Shown here one piece after another: positions 36,644 to 49,047 of a DNA stretch of 64,000 nt. The stretch is from Myxocyprinus asiaticus (Eukaryota; Chordata; Actinopteri; Cypriniformes; Catostomidae). Positions within the stretch are counted from its first letter, which is position 1. Each line of letters opens with the position of its first letter. Under the pieces are notes generated by a model, which ran no database searches, had not been told where the DNA came from, and worked only from the letters and a program-made list of their open reading frames with translations. Location of the stretch: positions 3,395,479 through 3,459,478 of the forward strand of contig NC_059388.1 in assembly GCF_019703515.2 (NCBI RefSeq), written 5' to 3'. The position numbers were made by a program, and so were the translations under genes.

Positions 36644-38665
36644 TTTATACGCCCTCCTCTCGGCCGATCTGATCACAATGTTGTTCTCCTTTTACCTCGA
36701 TACAGGCAAAAATTAAAACTGAGAAAGTGCAAACTAGGAATATCCAGATATGGGACTTTGATTCAGCTGAAGCATTAAAAGGATGTTTTGAAGTTACAGA
36801 TTGGAGCGTATTTTTCCAGTACTGTGGAAATGATGTAGACATGCTAAATGCTTCTATCTCTGGGTATGTGGATTTTTGTGTGGACAGTGTCATTCCTGTA
36901 AAGTGTGTGAGGTGCTACACAAACAATAAGCCCTGGGTTACTAAAGATCTTAAACATCATCTCAATCTTAAAAAAAAAAAAAATCACATTTTTAAATGGG
37001 GACAAACATGATGTCAAGTTTTTAGAAAAAGAACTGAAGAAAAAAATTAAGGTGGCCAAGCAGCAATATAAATGGAAAGTTGAGGAAACATTTACAGCAG
37101 GCAATGCACGGATGGTCTGGCGAGGCCTAAACACTATGATTGGAAGAAATCAGAAGCAACACAATATCCATTGCTCTGATTCTGCTGGTTTTGCTACTGA
37201 ATTGAATAAATGTTATGCTCTTTTCAATAACAGACATTTAGATAAGCACTGGACTCCTATAGAGCATCCTGACTTTTCTTCTATAATCATCAAGAAACAA
37301 ATTGTGGTAAAGGTTTTATCTCAAGTCAAACCTTGAAAGACACCGGGGCCTGATGTAATAAAGGGCAAAGTACTGAGGGAATGTGCAACTCAGCTGAAGG
37401 GGGTGCTGACACAACTTCTTCAGCTGTCTCTAGACTGTAATGTTGTACCCCAGGCCTGGAAGGAAAGTACCATTATTCCCCTGCCAAAAAAGGCACCTGC
37501 TAAGGAGCTTGAGGACTACAGACCGGTGGCTCTAACATCTGTGCTTTGCAAGTGCATGGAGAGAGTGGTTTGTCAGCAAGTCTCCAAGGCAATTAATTAC
37601 TGGCAGACTTGATCCACAACAATTTGCTTACAGGGTGGGGCGCAGAGTCGAAGATGCTACCCTCACCCTGCTGAATCAGTCCACAAAGCATTTGGATTTA
37701 GTAAATTCCTATGTTAGGATTTTATTTATTGACTTCTCTGCTTTTAACACAGTGTGTATAAATACACTTTTGAGATATTTGGAGGGGCTACAAGTGCACC
37801 AAACCCTGATTTTGTGGAATAAAAGTTTTCTACAGGACCGCCCACAACGTGCTGGTAAACGGATGCAGGTCAGAGAATGTGGTTTTAAATACTGGTCTCC
37901 CACAGGGATGTGTCTTATCTCCAGTTCTTTTCTCAATTTATACAAACAAATAATAAAAGTAATAAAGATAATCTGACCCTCATAAAATATGCAGACAACA
38001 TGGCACTAGTGGGATATGTGAAGGACACTCAAACACTGGACAGTTATTTTACTTTTGTTAATTTTCTCACAGCCTGGACAGAGGATAGTTCCTTGGAACT
38101 CAATATTAGCAAAACCAAGGAAATGTGCTGTGGTGCCTACAAGGCACACATACTTGTTAAGCCTTTGTTACTTAACGGAGATGAAGTAGAGCAGATGGGA
38201 TCCTTTAAATATCTTGGAACAGAGATTGACTCCAATTTTACCTTTGATAAACACTCAGACAGTATTTTTAAAAAGGCTTACCAACGCTTAAGTTTACTGA
38301 GAAAATTGAGATGCTTTAATGTTGAAAAGGACATTTTAGGAGAAATCACTGATTGAATCTGTACTCACTTTTAACATTGTATCTTGGTTTAACTCTTTAA
38401 CTGTCAAAAACAAGAACAAACTGTCAAGAATTATAAAGCTAGCTGGTAAAATTATTGGAAAGCAACAAATACCACTCTCTGATCTTTACATTGTGGCAGT
38501 CTAAAGGAAAGCTTCTGCTATTACGTTGGACATTTTCCAACCCCTTCATGATTTGTTTCATGTACTTCCATCCGGCAGTTGATATAAGGTACCTCTAATG
38601 AAAAAGGCTAAATATAAGAAGACTTTTATCCCTACTGCAATTTAAATTTTAAATAGGATCTTAAG
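36644..38665 (+). pseudogene. L2-type LINE ORF2, 5' truncated
   Basis: Begins with the end of an APE-type endonuclease (SDHNVVLLLPRYRQK, about 36664-36708). It then shows NKPWVTKDLKHHLN (about 36925-36966), VAKQQYKWKVEETF (about 37052-37093), TPGPDVIKGKVLRECATQLK (about 37338-37398), STIIPLPKK and DYRPVALTSVLCKCMERVV (37465-37570), YVRILFIDF-SAFNT (about 37710-37750; motif A) and NLTLIKYADNMALVGYV (about 37975-38020; motif C). It continues LELNISKTKEMC, FKYLGTEIDSNF and a C-terminal 'FIPTAI'-like stretch near 38625. Motif C reads YADN instead of [FY]ADD, so a catalytic aspartate is lost. Several stops and frameshifts. Confidence 0.9.
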
Positions 38666-39162
38666 ATAAATGTAATTTATCCTACAAGAGTTGTTTTTTT
38701 ATTTTTATTTATATTATTGTTGTTTGTCTTGTTTGTTGTATTGTTTGTTTGAGCCTCTGTCTAAAGACAATTTTCTACCCCTCCCCCCATCCTCTTTGCA
38801 ACCTGAACTTCATCAGAATGTCAAATCGTCACCTGTAGTAAAAAAAAAAAAAAAAGAAAAGAAACGATGCAGTGCAACAAATGAAACAGAACGCATGGTT
38901 TCTCCAGTTCTTTTTAACTGTCTGAAAAGTGGAGTGATCCTGCATGAGATACCGATAAAACAGTGAGGCAACCAGCGCAGCAATCAAAGCCATCCGTACA
39001 ACACGTTTACATAGAAAAACAACTGAAAAACTGCGCAGAAAGATGCACACAAAAACACAATCAGTCTGAACAGCCCCTAACTCATCTGTGAGCGAGAGTG
39101 TGAAACAAGTTAAAAACATTTTTAATAATATATATTTAGTAAATGTAGCCTATAGACATATA
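38666..39162. other. LINE 3' tail and unassigned repeat
   Basis: T-rich sequence after the LINE, poly(A) at about 38840-38854, then 'gtttacatagaaaaacaac...gaacagcccctaact' (about 39006-39082). A similar stretch ('gtttacatagaaaaacaaat...gtgaatagccccttac') recurs at about 46414-46472, so the two share an unidentified repeat. Confidence 0.45.
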
Positions 39163-39663
39163 CAGTGGGCCTAAAATATGTGGACACCTGAACGCCACAC
39201 CAATATTTGCTTCTTAAACATTTAATTTCAAAACCATGGCCATTAATTGGGGGTCCTCTGTTTACTACAACAGCTTCCACCTTTTCTGGGAAAACATTCC
39301 ACTACATTTTGGAACATGGCTGTGGGGATTTGCCCCCATTGAGACACAAGAGTATCAGTGAGGACAGGTACTGTTGTTGGGTGATGGGGCCTGGCTTGCC
39401 CTCATTGTTCCAGTTCATCAGTGGGGTTCAGGTCTGGGTCTTCAGCGGGCTACTGAAGTTCTTCCACTCCACACTCCATAAACTGGTGATTTTACTGGTG
39501 GCATCCTCTGACAGTGCCTCACTGAATGTGACTAAGCTCTTTGACACGCTAAATTCTACTAAAAATGTTTAAGAGATTGTATGGCTGTATGCTTGATTTT
39601 ATGCACCTGGTGTATTTGAAATAGTCAAAACCATTCATTAGAAGAGAGTGTCCACTTTGACCA

Positions 39664-39670
<7 letters not shown>
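39163..39670 (-). mobile_element. Internally deleted Tc1-type element
   Basis: TA at 39161-39162 is followed by 'cagtgggcctaaaatatgtg' then 'gacacct'; the far end 'gagtgtccactttgaccatag' is the imperfect mirror. The left half ('ccatggccattaattggggg', 'gggaaaacattccactacat', 'ggggatttgcccccattgag') is the reverse complement of the 3' part of a Tc1-family transposase gene. At about 39475 it joins the opposite end, so most of the gene is gone. The plus-strand frame 39207-39572 is a shadow. Confidence 0.65.

Positions 39671-39694
<24 letters not shown>
39667..39694. repeat. (GT)n microsatellite between two Tc1 elements
   Basis: About 28 bp of GT dinucleotides lie exactly between the end of one Tc1-type element and the TA target of the next. 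Confidence 0.9.
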
Positions 39695-39696
<2 letters not shown>

Positions 39697-39697
<1 letters not shown>

Positions 39698-40893
39698 ACT
39701 GCCTGGCCAAAAGAAAAGTTGCATACTCTTAATATTTCGTTGGACCACCTTTAGCTTTGATTACGGCACACATTTGCCATGGCATTGTTTTGACAACCTT
39801 ATGCAACGTCACAACATTTATTTTCATCCAGAGTTTTAATTAATTTTTGGCCGAGATCTTGTATTGATGACGGGTGAGTTGAACCACTCCGTAAAGTCTC
39901 CTCCAGCACATCCCAAAGACTTTTAATGGGGTTATTGTCAGGACCCTGTGGTGGCCAATTCATATGTGAAAATGATTCCTCATGCTCCCTGAACCACTTT
40001 TTTGGCATTGTCGTCCTGGAACATGCTCGTGCCATCAGGGAAGAAAAAAACCATTGATGGGATAACTTTGTCATTCAGTACATTCAGTAGTCAGCTGACA
40101 TCATTTTATTGGCACATAACATTGCTGAGCCTAGACCTGACCAATTGAATCAACCCCAGATCAAAACACTGCCTCCAGAGACTTATACAGTTGATACTAT
40201 GCATGACAGGCGCATTGCTTCATGCGCTTCCCTTACCCTGACACACCCATCGCTTTGGAATAGGGTAAATCTGGACTCATCAGACTACATGACCTTTTTC
40301 CATTGCTCCATAGTCCAATCTTTATGCTCTCTAGCAAATTGAAGTAGTTTTTTCTGATTAGCCTCACTAACAAGTGGTTTCTTGTGGCCACACAGCTGTT
40401 TAGTCCCAATCCTATAAGTTCTTGTTGCATTATGCGTGTGGAAATACTCTTACATTCACTATTAAACATGAGTTCTACTGTTGATTTTTTTACAATGTGA
40501 CTTCACCAAACTTTTTAGTGATCTCCGATCACGATCATTTAAGATTTTTTTTCCGACCACATTTCTTCCGCAAAGCTGACGGTTCTCCACTATACTTCCA
40601 GGTTTTAATAATGCGTTGGACAGTTTTTAACCCAATTCCAGTGATCTCCTTAGTTGTTTTCTTTGCTTTATGGAGGCCAATAATTTGCACCTTCTGAAAT
40701 TATGGGATACGTCTTCCGACATGATTGTTTAAGAAATTAGAAGCTACACACTGTATCAGTTAGGGTTAAAAGAATTGTTGCCAGCTGAAACATATTAATC
40801 ACTGCAATAATGATTCAATCATAGGCTCTTAAGTATCTGCTTATTTAAATCCAAATGGTGACTTTGTTTTTTTTTTTTTTTGGCCAGGCAGTT
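39697..40893 (-). mobile_element. Tc1-like element with both ends
   Basis: Starts 'cactgcctggccaaaagaaa' after TA (39695-39696) and ends 'ttttggccaggcagt' plus one changed base before TA (40894-40895). The transposase is on the minus strand. Length 1197 bp. Poly(T) precedes the right terminus. Confidence 0.9.
39799..40722 (-). pseudogene. Tc1-like transposase, inactivated
   Basis: Minus strand, probable start MSEDVSHNFRRCKLLASIKQ at 40722. The first catalytic aspartate is visible in SDESRF (about 40270-40290). The C-terminal segment MNWPPQGPDNNPIKSLWDVL (about 39915-39975) shows lysine where the third catalytic residue, glutamate, is expected ('NPIENLW'). Stops and frameshifts run throughout. 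Confidence 0.88.
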
Positions 40894-40895
40894 TA

Positions 40896-41299
40896 TATAC
40901 AGACCTGAATCCTGCTCGAACCCCAGTGGTTTGTCAGGTCCTGTTGGGCTCCGGTCAGGTAGCAAACTTCTAACAACCATTGAAGAATTGAGCAGATGGA
41001 ATCAAAACTGGGAGAAAGCGGCAAGGCGCCAGACAGCAAAACTAGATCTTATTGTCAAAGATACGAATATGCTTTCAACCCATATGCTGTCTACACTGCA
41101 AGCATGTGATGTTGACATTTGGCATCCATATATCACAAAGAAAAATGTCTGATTGGTGAACATGACCCTAAACCAGCCTAATTATTCCGGGCTTTCTTAA
41201 AACCCAATAGTGGTCTAGTCATTCAGATAACCCACCAACTAGTTGATTTTAAAATACAAATCCCATTTTTTATTTTTTTTTACTCTCTTTTCTCCACAG
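40896..41299 (+). other. Intron end with acceptor of the last exon
   Basis: The 90-codon frame at 40880-41152 is not recognised. The intron closes with a T-rich tract (about 41264-41297) and CAG at 41297-41299. Confidence 0.6.
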
Positions 41300-41428
41300 G
41301 GCCTGATGATTTTGCTCCAGAACCTACCCACAATGCACTGGGGCAATGAAGAAGTGAGTGTTCTACTGGCTGAAGCGTACAGGCTTAAGTTTGCCTTTGC
41401 CGACGCTCCCAACCATTACAAAAGATGA
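41300..41428 (+). CDS. tbc1d22a: TBC1D22-family RabGAP, last coding exon
   Basis: 42 codons plus TGA (41426-41428), entering in phase 0 after 'tctccacag'. The translation GLMILLQNLPTMHWGNEE followed by VSVLLAEAYRLKFAFADAPN and HYKR is the C-terminus of TBC1D22 proteins, which end in '...AEAYRLKF.FADAPNHY[KR][KR]'. It joins directly to ...EKDFQ of the exon at 7501-7596, giving a continuous, uninterrupted reading frame. Purifying selection is implied, since the surrounding intron is full of decayed elements while these two exons are clean. The 'HWGNEE' wording could also fit tbc1d22b, so the paralogue is an inference. Confidence 0.9.
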   Translation, partial: GLMILLQNLPTMHWGNEEVSVLLAEAYRLKFAFADAPNHYKR

Positions 41429-42020
41429 GGCTCCGCCCTTCGCAACTACTTATTATGACCACCCCAGCCAGCCTTGGTGGCGCCACTGGTTACGTGATAA
41501 TATTAAACAAGTACCATGATATTTTTTAAGGGGATGGAACTGTGTACATTGGTCCACAACTGTTCCTGAAAATATTCTGCAACACTCCAAATGCCAGGAG
41601 TCACTGGACGTCAAATTCTTGTGCTCTTTAAATACACTATTCTGTGTATATGGTTTTCTTCAATTTAATTCCAACCCTCTTTTAAAAACGTTTCCAAGAA
41701 AGAGTATTTCACGCACTGAATCTGCAGATAAATTCATTTAAACAGACAGGTGACCCATCAACACTGAGCAGTTGCCACAGCAACAACAGGATGGACACTG
41801 TCCCAATTGATTCAAGGCAATAATCAAACATTACTGAGACAAGATGGTTTATAAACTCTCGCAGTAGGACCTTTTGGCTAAAACGTCTTCGAACACTTAT
41901 TTTAACCTTGGTCTACCTCAGGAATTAGCTAGTAGTCATAGGATGATGATTTTGTCTCTGTATTAGAACAATGTCCATGATGGAATTTGGAATGGAGTCA
42001 ATAAAATCAGCATTACTGTG
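41429..42020 (+). other. Probable 3' UTR of the TBC1D22-type gene
   Basis: Directly follows the stop codon. It begins with a GC-rich stretch ('ggctccgcccttcgcaacta', 'ccagccttggtggcgccact'), unlike the flanking intron. The first AATAAA on the plus strand is at 42000-42005. The true cleavage site cannot be fixed; a second AATAAA lies at 42778-42783. Confidence 0.55.
42000..42005 (+). promoter_or_regulatory. Candidate polyadenylation signal
   Basis: AATAAA about 575 bp after the TBC1D22 stop codon, followed within 30-50 bp by 'gttttgtgagttg', a GT-rich downstream element. Confidence 0.5.
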
Positions 42021-43620
42021 GCGGCTGGAGTTTTGTGAGTTGAGGAGAATGTAAACTGAAGAGCTGATTAAATTTCTGCTTTCTCAGTTGCTCACAGGAC
42101 TGTCAGTTTCATGTCCAATTTTGATACTGATTTAATAATCCATACTGACTGTATGATGTTGTCATTAATAGACATGCTTGGGGATATCAACTACAGATTT
42201 TTGACATTTTCTCAGCATTTGAACTGTGCGCTGTTTCAATCATGTCATCGAGCTTTTAAATGCGTGTGCCAGTTCTTATAACTAAATATAAGTGAAACTG
42301 CTCTTGATTAGAGTCTAATTTCCCCCTTCTGTACAAGATATATTATATGAATCAGTTTTTTTTATCCTACTTTTTTTTTCCTTTTATATACTGTTTACAT
42401 GAGCCAGTTAAGTTGTGCCTAACTCTACAGATCAATGACATCACAGATATTTATTTTACTTTTTTGATAATTAAGGAACATTTGCCATCACTCCCATTGT
42501 GTTTTACATAAACAGTTCTGCAGCTATACTGGTCACCATTAGCTTTCTGATGGATGGTATAAAATGTACTGTAACTGACGCTCAGTGCCTGGACACATGG
42601 GCGTTACAGTACAAGTGACTTGGTTTTTTGACTTCAACCTACAGAAATGTCTGGATGGATTTGAAAAGAACTACTGAGTGAAATGTTCTTAAATGTTCTT
42701 GAATTAAATAGCTGTGCACAAAATTATGTTTTCAAAGATGTGTAAATACAAAAAAAAAAAAAAAAAAAAACAATGTAAATAAATACGATATATATATAAT
42801 TATCATGTGTTGGCTAATTTTGTTAACCCTTCAGATTTTTGAGAACATTCCTAACAACCATTCTGTTGTGAACATTGACATAGGCTTGTTTTACATGCTG
42901 AACAAGCTTTTATAGTACCATTTCATCTTGAAATATGTGGTAATGCTATTATTTTACTGCAGTAAACAGTAATTCTTGATTTTGAGTGAAAACAAATGAT
43001 AATTGGAATACTTTCCCATTGTATCTGTTTAAATCAAATACAGAATCATGATTTATATTCTATAATTTTTATTTTTGCAATATAAATATTCAGCCGGCGA
43101 ATGAAAAATGAAAAAATCCCATAGACTTTCATTGAAAGGGTCCCTAAACATATCTTGAAATCAGGATATCATTGAGACTTGGGGATGGTCTCTTTTGACT
43201 TGGGCCAGTAAGCAACCATCTAGTTACCACTCAAAACACACAGACATTGTATAAATATAAACATGTATCATAAAAATGTAATACGTTTTGTTTTACTCAT
43301 ACATTTATTCAATGTTGTGGAGAATCCAAAGGCATTTGGAACAAATTGAGGTGGTACTCAGCCGAGACTACCTGTAGGCGGTGGTGAGTAAGGTTTTAAT
43401 GGAGCTGTTGTACGGTTTGCATGAGTGAGAACGCAACCTGTACTAGGGTCCGCACTTGTACAGGAAATAAATGACTTGGCTCATAAATTAACAACATCAT
43501 TAGTTGCACAAAAACACACACACACACCATTAGTGGTAAGGGAATGTAAGCAGGGCAGCAAATGTATTGCTACCAACCAGCTGTCTCAAAAAAATACAGT
43601 TTAGGAGCATCAGATCAAAT
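42021..43620. other. Downstream DNA, no gene seen
   Basis: Could include more 3' UTR up to the AATAAA at 42778. Contains poly(A) at about 42751-42770 and a short CA run near 43508-43526. No open frame of note. Confidence 0.4.
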
Positions 43621-44100
43621 TTCAAGTTCAGTTTATTTATCAAATGCACAACAATACAGCATACAGCAGTAAATGCAGGCAATGAAATGCATAATCTCTA
43701 GAGCAGAGGAAATGAGGAGAATAGCAAATCAGATTCAAAAATAAAAAATAGTTAGAGGTAATCTAAAAAAGAAAATTGTTTTAACCATTTAATAAAACAT
43801 TTAAGAACACTTAAGAAAAGCTACAATGTAAATAGTATAAATATGATATGCAAAATGAATAAATACAAATATAACTATATTTGGAATGATTAAGAAAGGC
43901 TGTGGCTGTTTAGCTGTCTTATAAAAACTGTTCCTAAATCTGTTTGATCGAGATGAAATACTTATATACCGTTTGCCTAAAGGTAAGAGATCAAACAGCT
44001 TGTGACTGGGATCAGCTACGATAGACCTAGCCTTCCTGAGGCATCTATCAGAGTAAAAAGATTTAGTCGCAATTCACCTGGACATGCACTTCTGCTGAAT
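43621..44100 (-). repeat. Fish dispersed repeat, LINE 3'-region-like
   Basis: 'tcagtttatttatcaaatgc', 'ggcaatgaaatgcat', 'aaaactgttcctaaatctgt', 'taccgtttgcctaaagg' plus 'aagagatcaaacagcttgtg' and 'cttcctgaggcatcta' follow a word order I know from a widespread teleost repeat at the 3' end of minus-oriented LINEs. No RT domain remains here, so the assignment is tentative. Confidence 0.4.
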
Positions 44101-44698
44101 TACAGCATGCACAGATGCACAAGTGTCATTCATTCCGGTGCATATAATGGCAAAATAATTAATAAAAAAACACACAAATATAGCGACGTTTTGTGCACTA
44201 TGCGTGGGGGGTGCTGGAACATTTGCACTTTGATTCGGACCTCAGCAAATAGACACAGTATGAAAACCACCTAAGATAGTTTTTTCTGTTTTTAACTCTT
44301 AAACTGGTAAAAAATAAATAAAACATTGAATATACAGTAACAGGTGGGTTAAACTAAAAAGTTTTACTAAAAATGTAAAGACATTTTTAAACCAGTCTTT
44401 GTCTGTTATTTGGCTGTTTTTAATGAGATTGTGCTTTTCACCACTTTTATTTATAGGGACAGTATTGGGAAAATGAGTAATGTTGAGTTGAAGGGGATAG
44501 GGTGGTATCAGGGTATAACACAAGCCAGATTAAAACTTGTGTTGCCTGCATGAGCATCACAGCCAGGGTCCAAGATTCACTTTTTGACTCACCTGCCATT
44601 GGCAAATAAATTATTGGCAAATAACCGCCCATAAATATTTTGGAAATGTTAAGATATTGTTTTTTTATTTGTTTTGTTTTATAAATCCCTGTGACAAA

Positions 44699-45123
44699 CA
44701 GTGCTGGCTAAGTTACTCAAAATAGTAATCACTTCATACAGAATACTTTTCTGAATACTTAATATAAAAAAGTAATCATGTTACTAATTACTTTTGGAAA
44801 TGCAAACTGTTTTTGTTTTTCCCACTCAACAAATTCAAAATAATGTCTACAAAATAATGTTGCATCACACGTTTCTCCCTTACAGTGATTCATTAGGGGC
44901 CACACCCCCTCCATCTGTCAGAGAAACGCAGATATGGTATGAAAATTATTAATGTTTTAAATGTTTACTACATAATATTTTTTTTAGAAATATGTGTAAC
45001 CCAAGTAATGTACCTAAAAGTAATTAACTTAACTGAAAGTTAGTAACTGTAATCTGAAAAAAAAACTATTTTAATTAGATTACATTAACTAAATACTTTG
45101 TAATCAGATTACACCCAACACTG
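44699..45123. mobile_element. hAT-type MITE, 425 bp
   Basis: Ends 'cagtgctggctaagtta' and '...ttacacccaacactg' are inverted. Flanks GTGACAAA (44691-44698) and GTGACATT (45124-45131) agree at 6 of 8 positions as a decayed 8-bp target duplication. The interior is rich in 'gtaatca..ttactaattac' motifs. Noncoding. Confidence 0.7.
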
Positions 45124-45131
45124 GTGACATT

Positions 45132-46972
45132 ATTTAGCTAAACAATGTCATGACCAGGGTTGAGAGGGTTACTTTATAATGTAATCCGTTACAAATATGG
45201 ATTACTTAGTAGTGATTACCTCAAGGTCAGAATAAAGTGAATAAAATCAAGAGAAAAGCAACATAATCTTAAATATTTTTGATTATGCCATTTTAATTAT
45301 AGATGCGAACAAAACATGTTTGAATAATGTTATGAGTAATGTAGCTTATACAGTATTTAAGAAAAACATGAAAACAGGGACACTGACTCCTTAAAAGGGA
45401 AAACAGATTTTTTTTTCAACAAAATCAGGTGAGTGCTCTATCTGCTACAGAAAAAAAACATGGTTTATTTTCTCATCAGGCAAATACAGTTAGAACAGAT
45501 GCACTGAATTATGTCTTGGTTAACAAAGCAAAATCTGTTTTTTTACAAGATATACCTCTGATTAATAATCACTGCAAAGAAAAAAATTCTGCCATTGCAA
45601 TTAGACTAATCTAGAGGTCGACGATATATTGGTTTTGCCACACCGATAGTTTTTCCCAATTGTGTCCAGTGCTGGTGTGGCTGGGAAGGGTCCACTGTCA
45701 TTATATAGTATGAGAGAGGCCTCTAGAGGCAAAATAAAAATCACTTCACTGATGCCCTGTGGTGTTTGTTTTGACACGTGAGACTACACTCTGCATAGAG
45801 CTGAACACTTCAGATGCAGATTTAAAACATCAACAAAGAAAAGGTATATACAGTACACTACAGTACATGTTGTCATATCATTATAAAGTAATTAATTTGT
45901 TGACTAGATGCTGTATTAGAAGAGAACAGCAGTATGTTTGCCGACAAGGCTGAGAGGATGCTAATATTAAAGCTACCCTCAAGCGGTTAGAACAATGTGA
46001 CAAAAATACACACAAGTCCTACCCAAATGTTACCATCTGTTACCATCTATTTGCATTAGTTTATATCCAGCTGGTCACGTTTATGCATTCGTTAACCAGC
46101 TAAGTTGCATATTTAAAGCTAGTGATGTGAGAAAGCAAATTAATATCTTCATGCAGTTGAGAGAAACGTATAAACAAATCAGAAACGCATCTGATTTCAA
46201 TTAAAAAATTTTATCCTCACTATAATACAATGACTTCAGATCGATCACATTCTTGCTTTAAAAAAGGCTAGACACAGCACAACAAATACAGTTTAACAGA
46301 AAGCAAGTGTCTCAATATGCTTTTAAAGATCTTTTTAATTAGACAGGTCATCTGAAAAACAGCGCTGAATAAACAAAAAAAAAAAGGGAAACAAAGACGT
46401 TCGTCTAGCGCGCGTTTACATAGAAAAACAAATGGATGGTTGAAAAGGTGTTCGGTGTGAATAGCCCCTTACAGTTAATGGAGGTCTTTGGCCATTACGT
46501 ATTGCTCTCTTATAAGTGTTTCTCAGATTAAGCAATGAGGTGTTTAAATGCTTTGTCAGGAAAGATGTTCAATTAGGAAATTTGTGTCTCGAGATCCTCG
46601 TGTTCAGTTCCAGTCTGTTGTGTTCTGTCTGTTTGAACAGCCCCTGGCCTGGGCTCATAGTCTGAGCTGCTTCAACACCGAGTTCAGCCGAATACCACTG
46701 ATATCTGTGAATATTGCTACTCTACATACAACTGTACTGAATAAAAAAACAATGTGGTATTTCACTGTTATTATGAAGCTTGGGTCTGGAGTAGTAGGAA
46801 TCATTGCAAGTGTAACACAATGTGAACTGTCTATTGAAGTGCTTTCCCCCCTCATTTTACTTTTGACTTAACATTTGAGAATATAGACCAACTAAAACTT
46901 TTTAATTTATTTATTTTATGCACATTAGTTGAAAATTAAATGCTCTTTTTTTTAACAACCAGGATAGGAATG
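45132..46972. other. Intergenic DNA with hAT-like fragments
   Basis: 45157-45240 ('cagggttgagagggttactt...taatccgttac') resembles the MITE at 44699. 45612-45740 ('tctagaggtcgacgatatat' ... 'gcctctagaggc') resembles the start of another hAT family. Neither has both ends. The 107-codon frame at 46548-46871 is unrecognised. Confidence 0.4.
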
Positions 46973-48163
46973 TTCTATGCCAGTGTTTCCCAAACTGGGG
47001 TGTGCGTACTCCTGGGTGTATGTGAGGTGACAGTGGGAATACGCGAATACAATTCTGAGATTTACCATTCTTTTAATATCATCACAGTCTAAAATAACAT
47101 TCAAACCCATGTATTTCTCACTGGCAAAAATAATTTTGTGTGCCCTCTTGTGTAGAAACACCATAATGGTTGTGTCATAAATGTCAGATAAATATGCAAT
47201 GAAATAACCCTATCTTTAAAAAAAATAAAGGCATCTACTCATGCGTCATGCATCATGCATCACACAAGTATCTTTTATGCCAGCCCAGCATACTGCTAGG
47301 GGATGTAGCTTAGTGATAGCAAGTAAAATTGATACTTCACTTTTTTACCAGGCTTGCACGTCAGTCGTCCACGATTTTAGTTTGGCTGTTTTTTTTTTTT
47401 TTTCACAGTTTAAAACATAATTTGTATTTAAGGTTAGATGCATCGAGAGTTTTGATTCTGATGATTCTTTGATGACAGGTGTCAGACATCCGGTGCGGCC
47501 AAATAATTTTCCACATTCACATGCAGTAATTTTCACTCGCATTTGCTTGCACGCTAGAGACCTGTTGTTACATTGTTGCATGATGTTTTATCTGCAAATG
47601 GGCTCAACCTTGCTAACAGTGTCAAATGTGACATAAAAAAAGCACCTTGAGCTGATCGCGCAATTGCACAGATACTTACCCGCTATGCTCAAAGTCGGCC
47701 GGCAATGACATACCTGCAGTAATGCACAATTCCAGGCACAGAACCGAACGCTATTCTTGTGTACTGCGGCGCGATGAGGGGGGAGTTTTCAAGTTATGCA
47801 GTTATATCTAGCATACCCATCTCAATCGGTAAGCCAACTATTCAGTTTGTACAAAACATGTACAAATATAACATGTTTAATATAAGGGAGTTGTTTTACA
47901 AAGATAATTGTGTTAAAGAGGCCCTATTATGCTTTTTGGGATTTTTAGTGTGTAATATAGCTAATAAAGCACAAAGTCCACGCAAAAGGGAGTTATCCTC
48001 TCCCACAGACAACATTGCTCAAGAACTACAAGAAATGGCTGGATTGTAGTCCAGCCATTTCTTCCGTAAAGTATCTACGTCACTATGTAATACATTTGCA
48101 TAATGCCCGCCTAAGGGCTACTTTGGCCTGCCCGCCAGGATGAGTTGTGTTAGTGTTGTCGCC

Positions 48164-48373
48164 ATGTCGAGAAGACGCTGTCTTCTTCACTGCAAAAGCA
48201 AAACCTCTTTGTTTGGACTTCCAAAGGCAGACGAATTGAAGAATCAGTGGTTAAAATTTTAATTATTTAGCAGTACAACCACAACCAATGCCGGATTTTC
48301 AAGACGGTTACTCCTAAAAGATGGTGTAGTTCTTACTTTGTTGGGACAATCTGGCACTTCAGGATCACAACCT
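48164..48373 (+). pseudogene. THAP-domain exon with internal deletion
   Basis: The start MSRRRCLLHCKSKTSLFGLP followed by KADELKNQWLKF and a stop gives the first half of a THAP zinc finger (C-x3-C, then 'LF.LPK....R..W'). After a gap in which the second half (C-x2-H) is missing, the frame resumes as FSRRLLLKDGVVLTLLG, the conserved end of THAP domains, and runs to SGSQP followed by 'gtaaga', a splice donor (48374). THAP domains bind DNA in P-element and Kolobok transposases. Confidence 0.75.
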
Positions 48374-49047
48374 GTAAGAATGCTTGATTATTTGTGGATT
48401 TATCTGCTACTGAGAGTTCAAAAGCAGAGTTTTGTTTTGAAGCTATGGTGTACACTCAGTACACAGCTGTAGGCCTCTGCTAACCTGATAGCTAATGTTA
48501 TTGTGTTGAAATAGTTTTGCTAATCAGCTGCGGGCCCGCTTTTACCTACAATTGTGTAGAATTATGTAGATTGTTTGTCGTTCTTACTATCATCAATAGT
48601 GATCAAGTGTGGCGATGGATTTATTTTTACAAATGGTCATTTTACATCTGCAATCCACAGTAGTGCTCGGCTATCTTGCTATGTAATGTTATTGTTTTGG
48701 TAAGGGTTTACTATTCAGCTGTGGGCCAGCTTTTACCTAAAACTGTGTAACAAAATGGTCAATCTCAAGAGTCTTATATAATTATATAATTACAAGCTTT
48801 AATGTTGCGGCAGCTATCCACGGTTGTCCACAGCTAAATTGCTCACTAACTCTCTAATACCTCCGGTAATGTCCAACTGGGAGTAAGCCTCTGTTCTCCT
48901 TTCATAGCACTGGCGAAAAAAGTTCAGCTACACCCATTCCATCAAAAGATGACTAACTTAGATGCACTATGTGTCTTACATGAAGCTTTGTTAGGTTCAC
49001 AATAATCAACAGTGTACTTGTAAGAAAGCTACAAAATTAAAACTTAC

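Noticed and set aside
36727..37134. Minus-strand frame 36844-37134 as a gene
   Set aside because: It is a shadow of the plus-strand LINE ORF, which has conserved RT and endonuclease motifs.
47299..47325. tRNA-Ala-like start 'ggggatgtagcttagtg'
   Set aside because: Only the 5' half with an A box is present; no B box, no anticodon arm and no acceptor complement follow, and it lies in a transposon.
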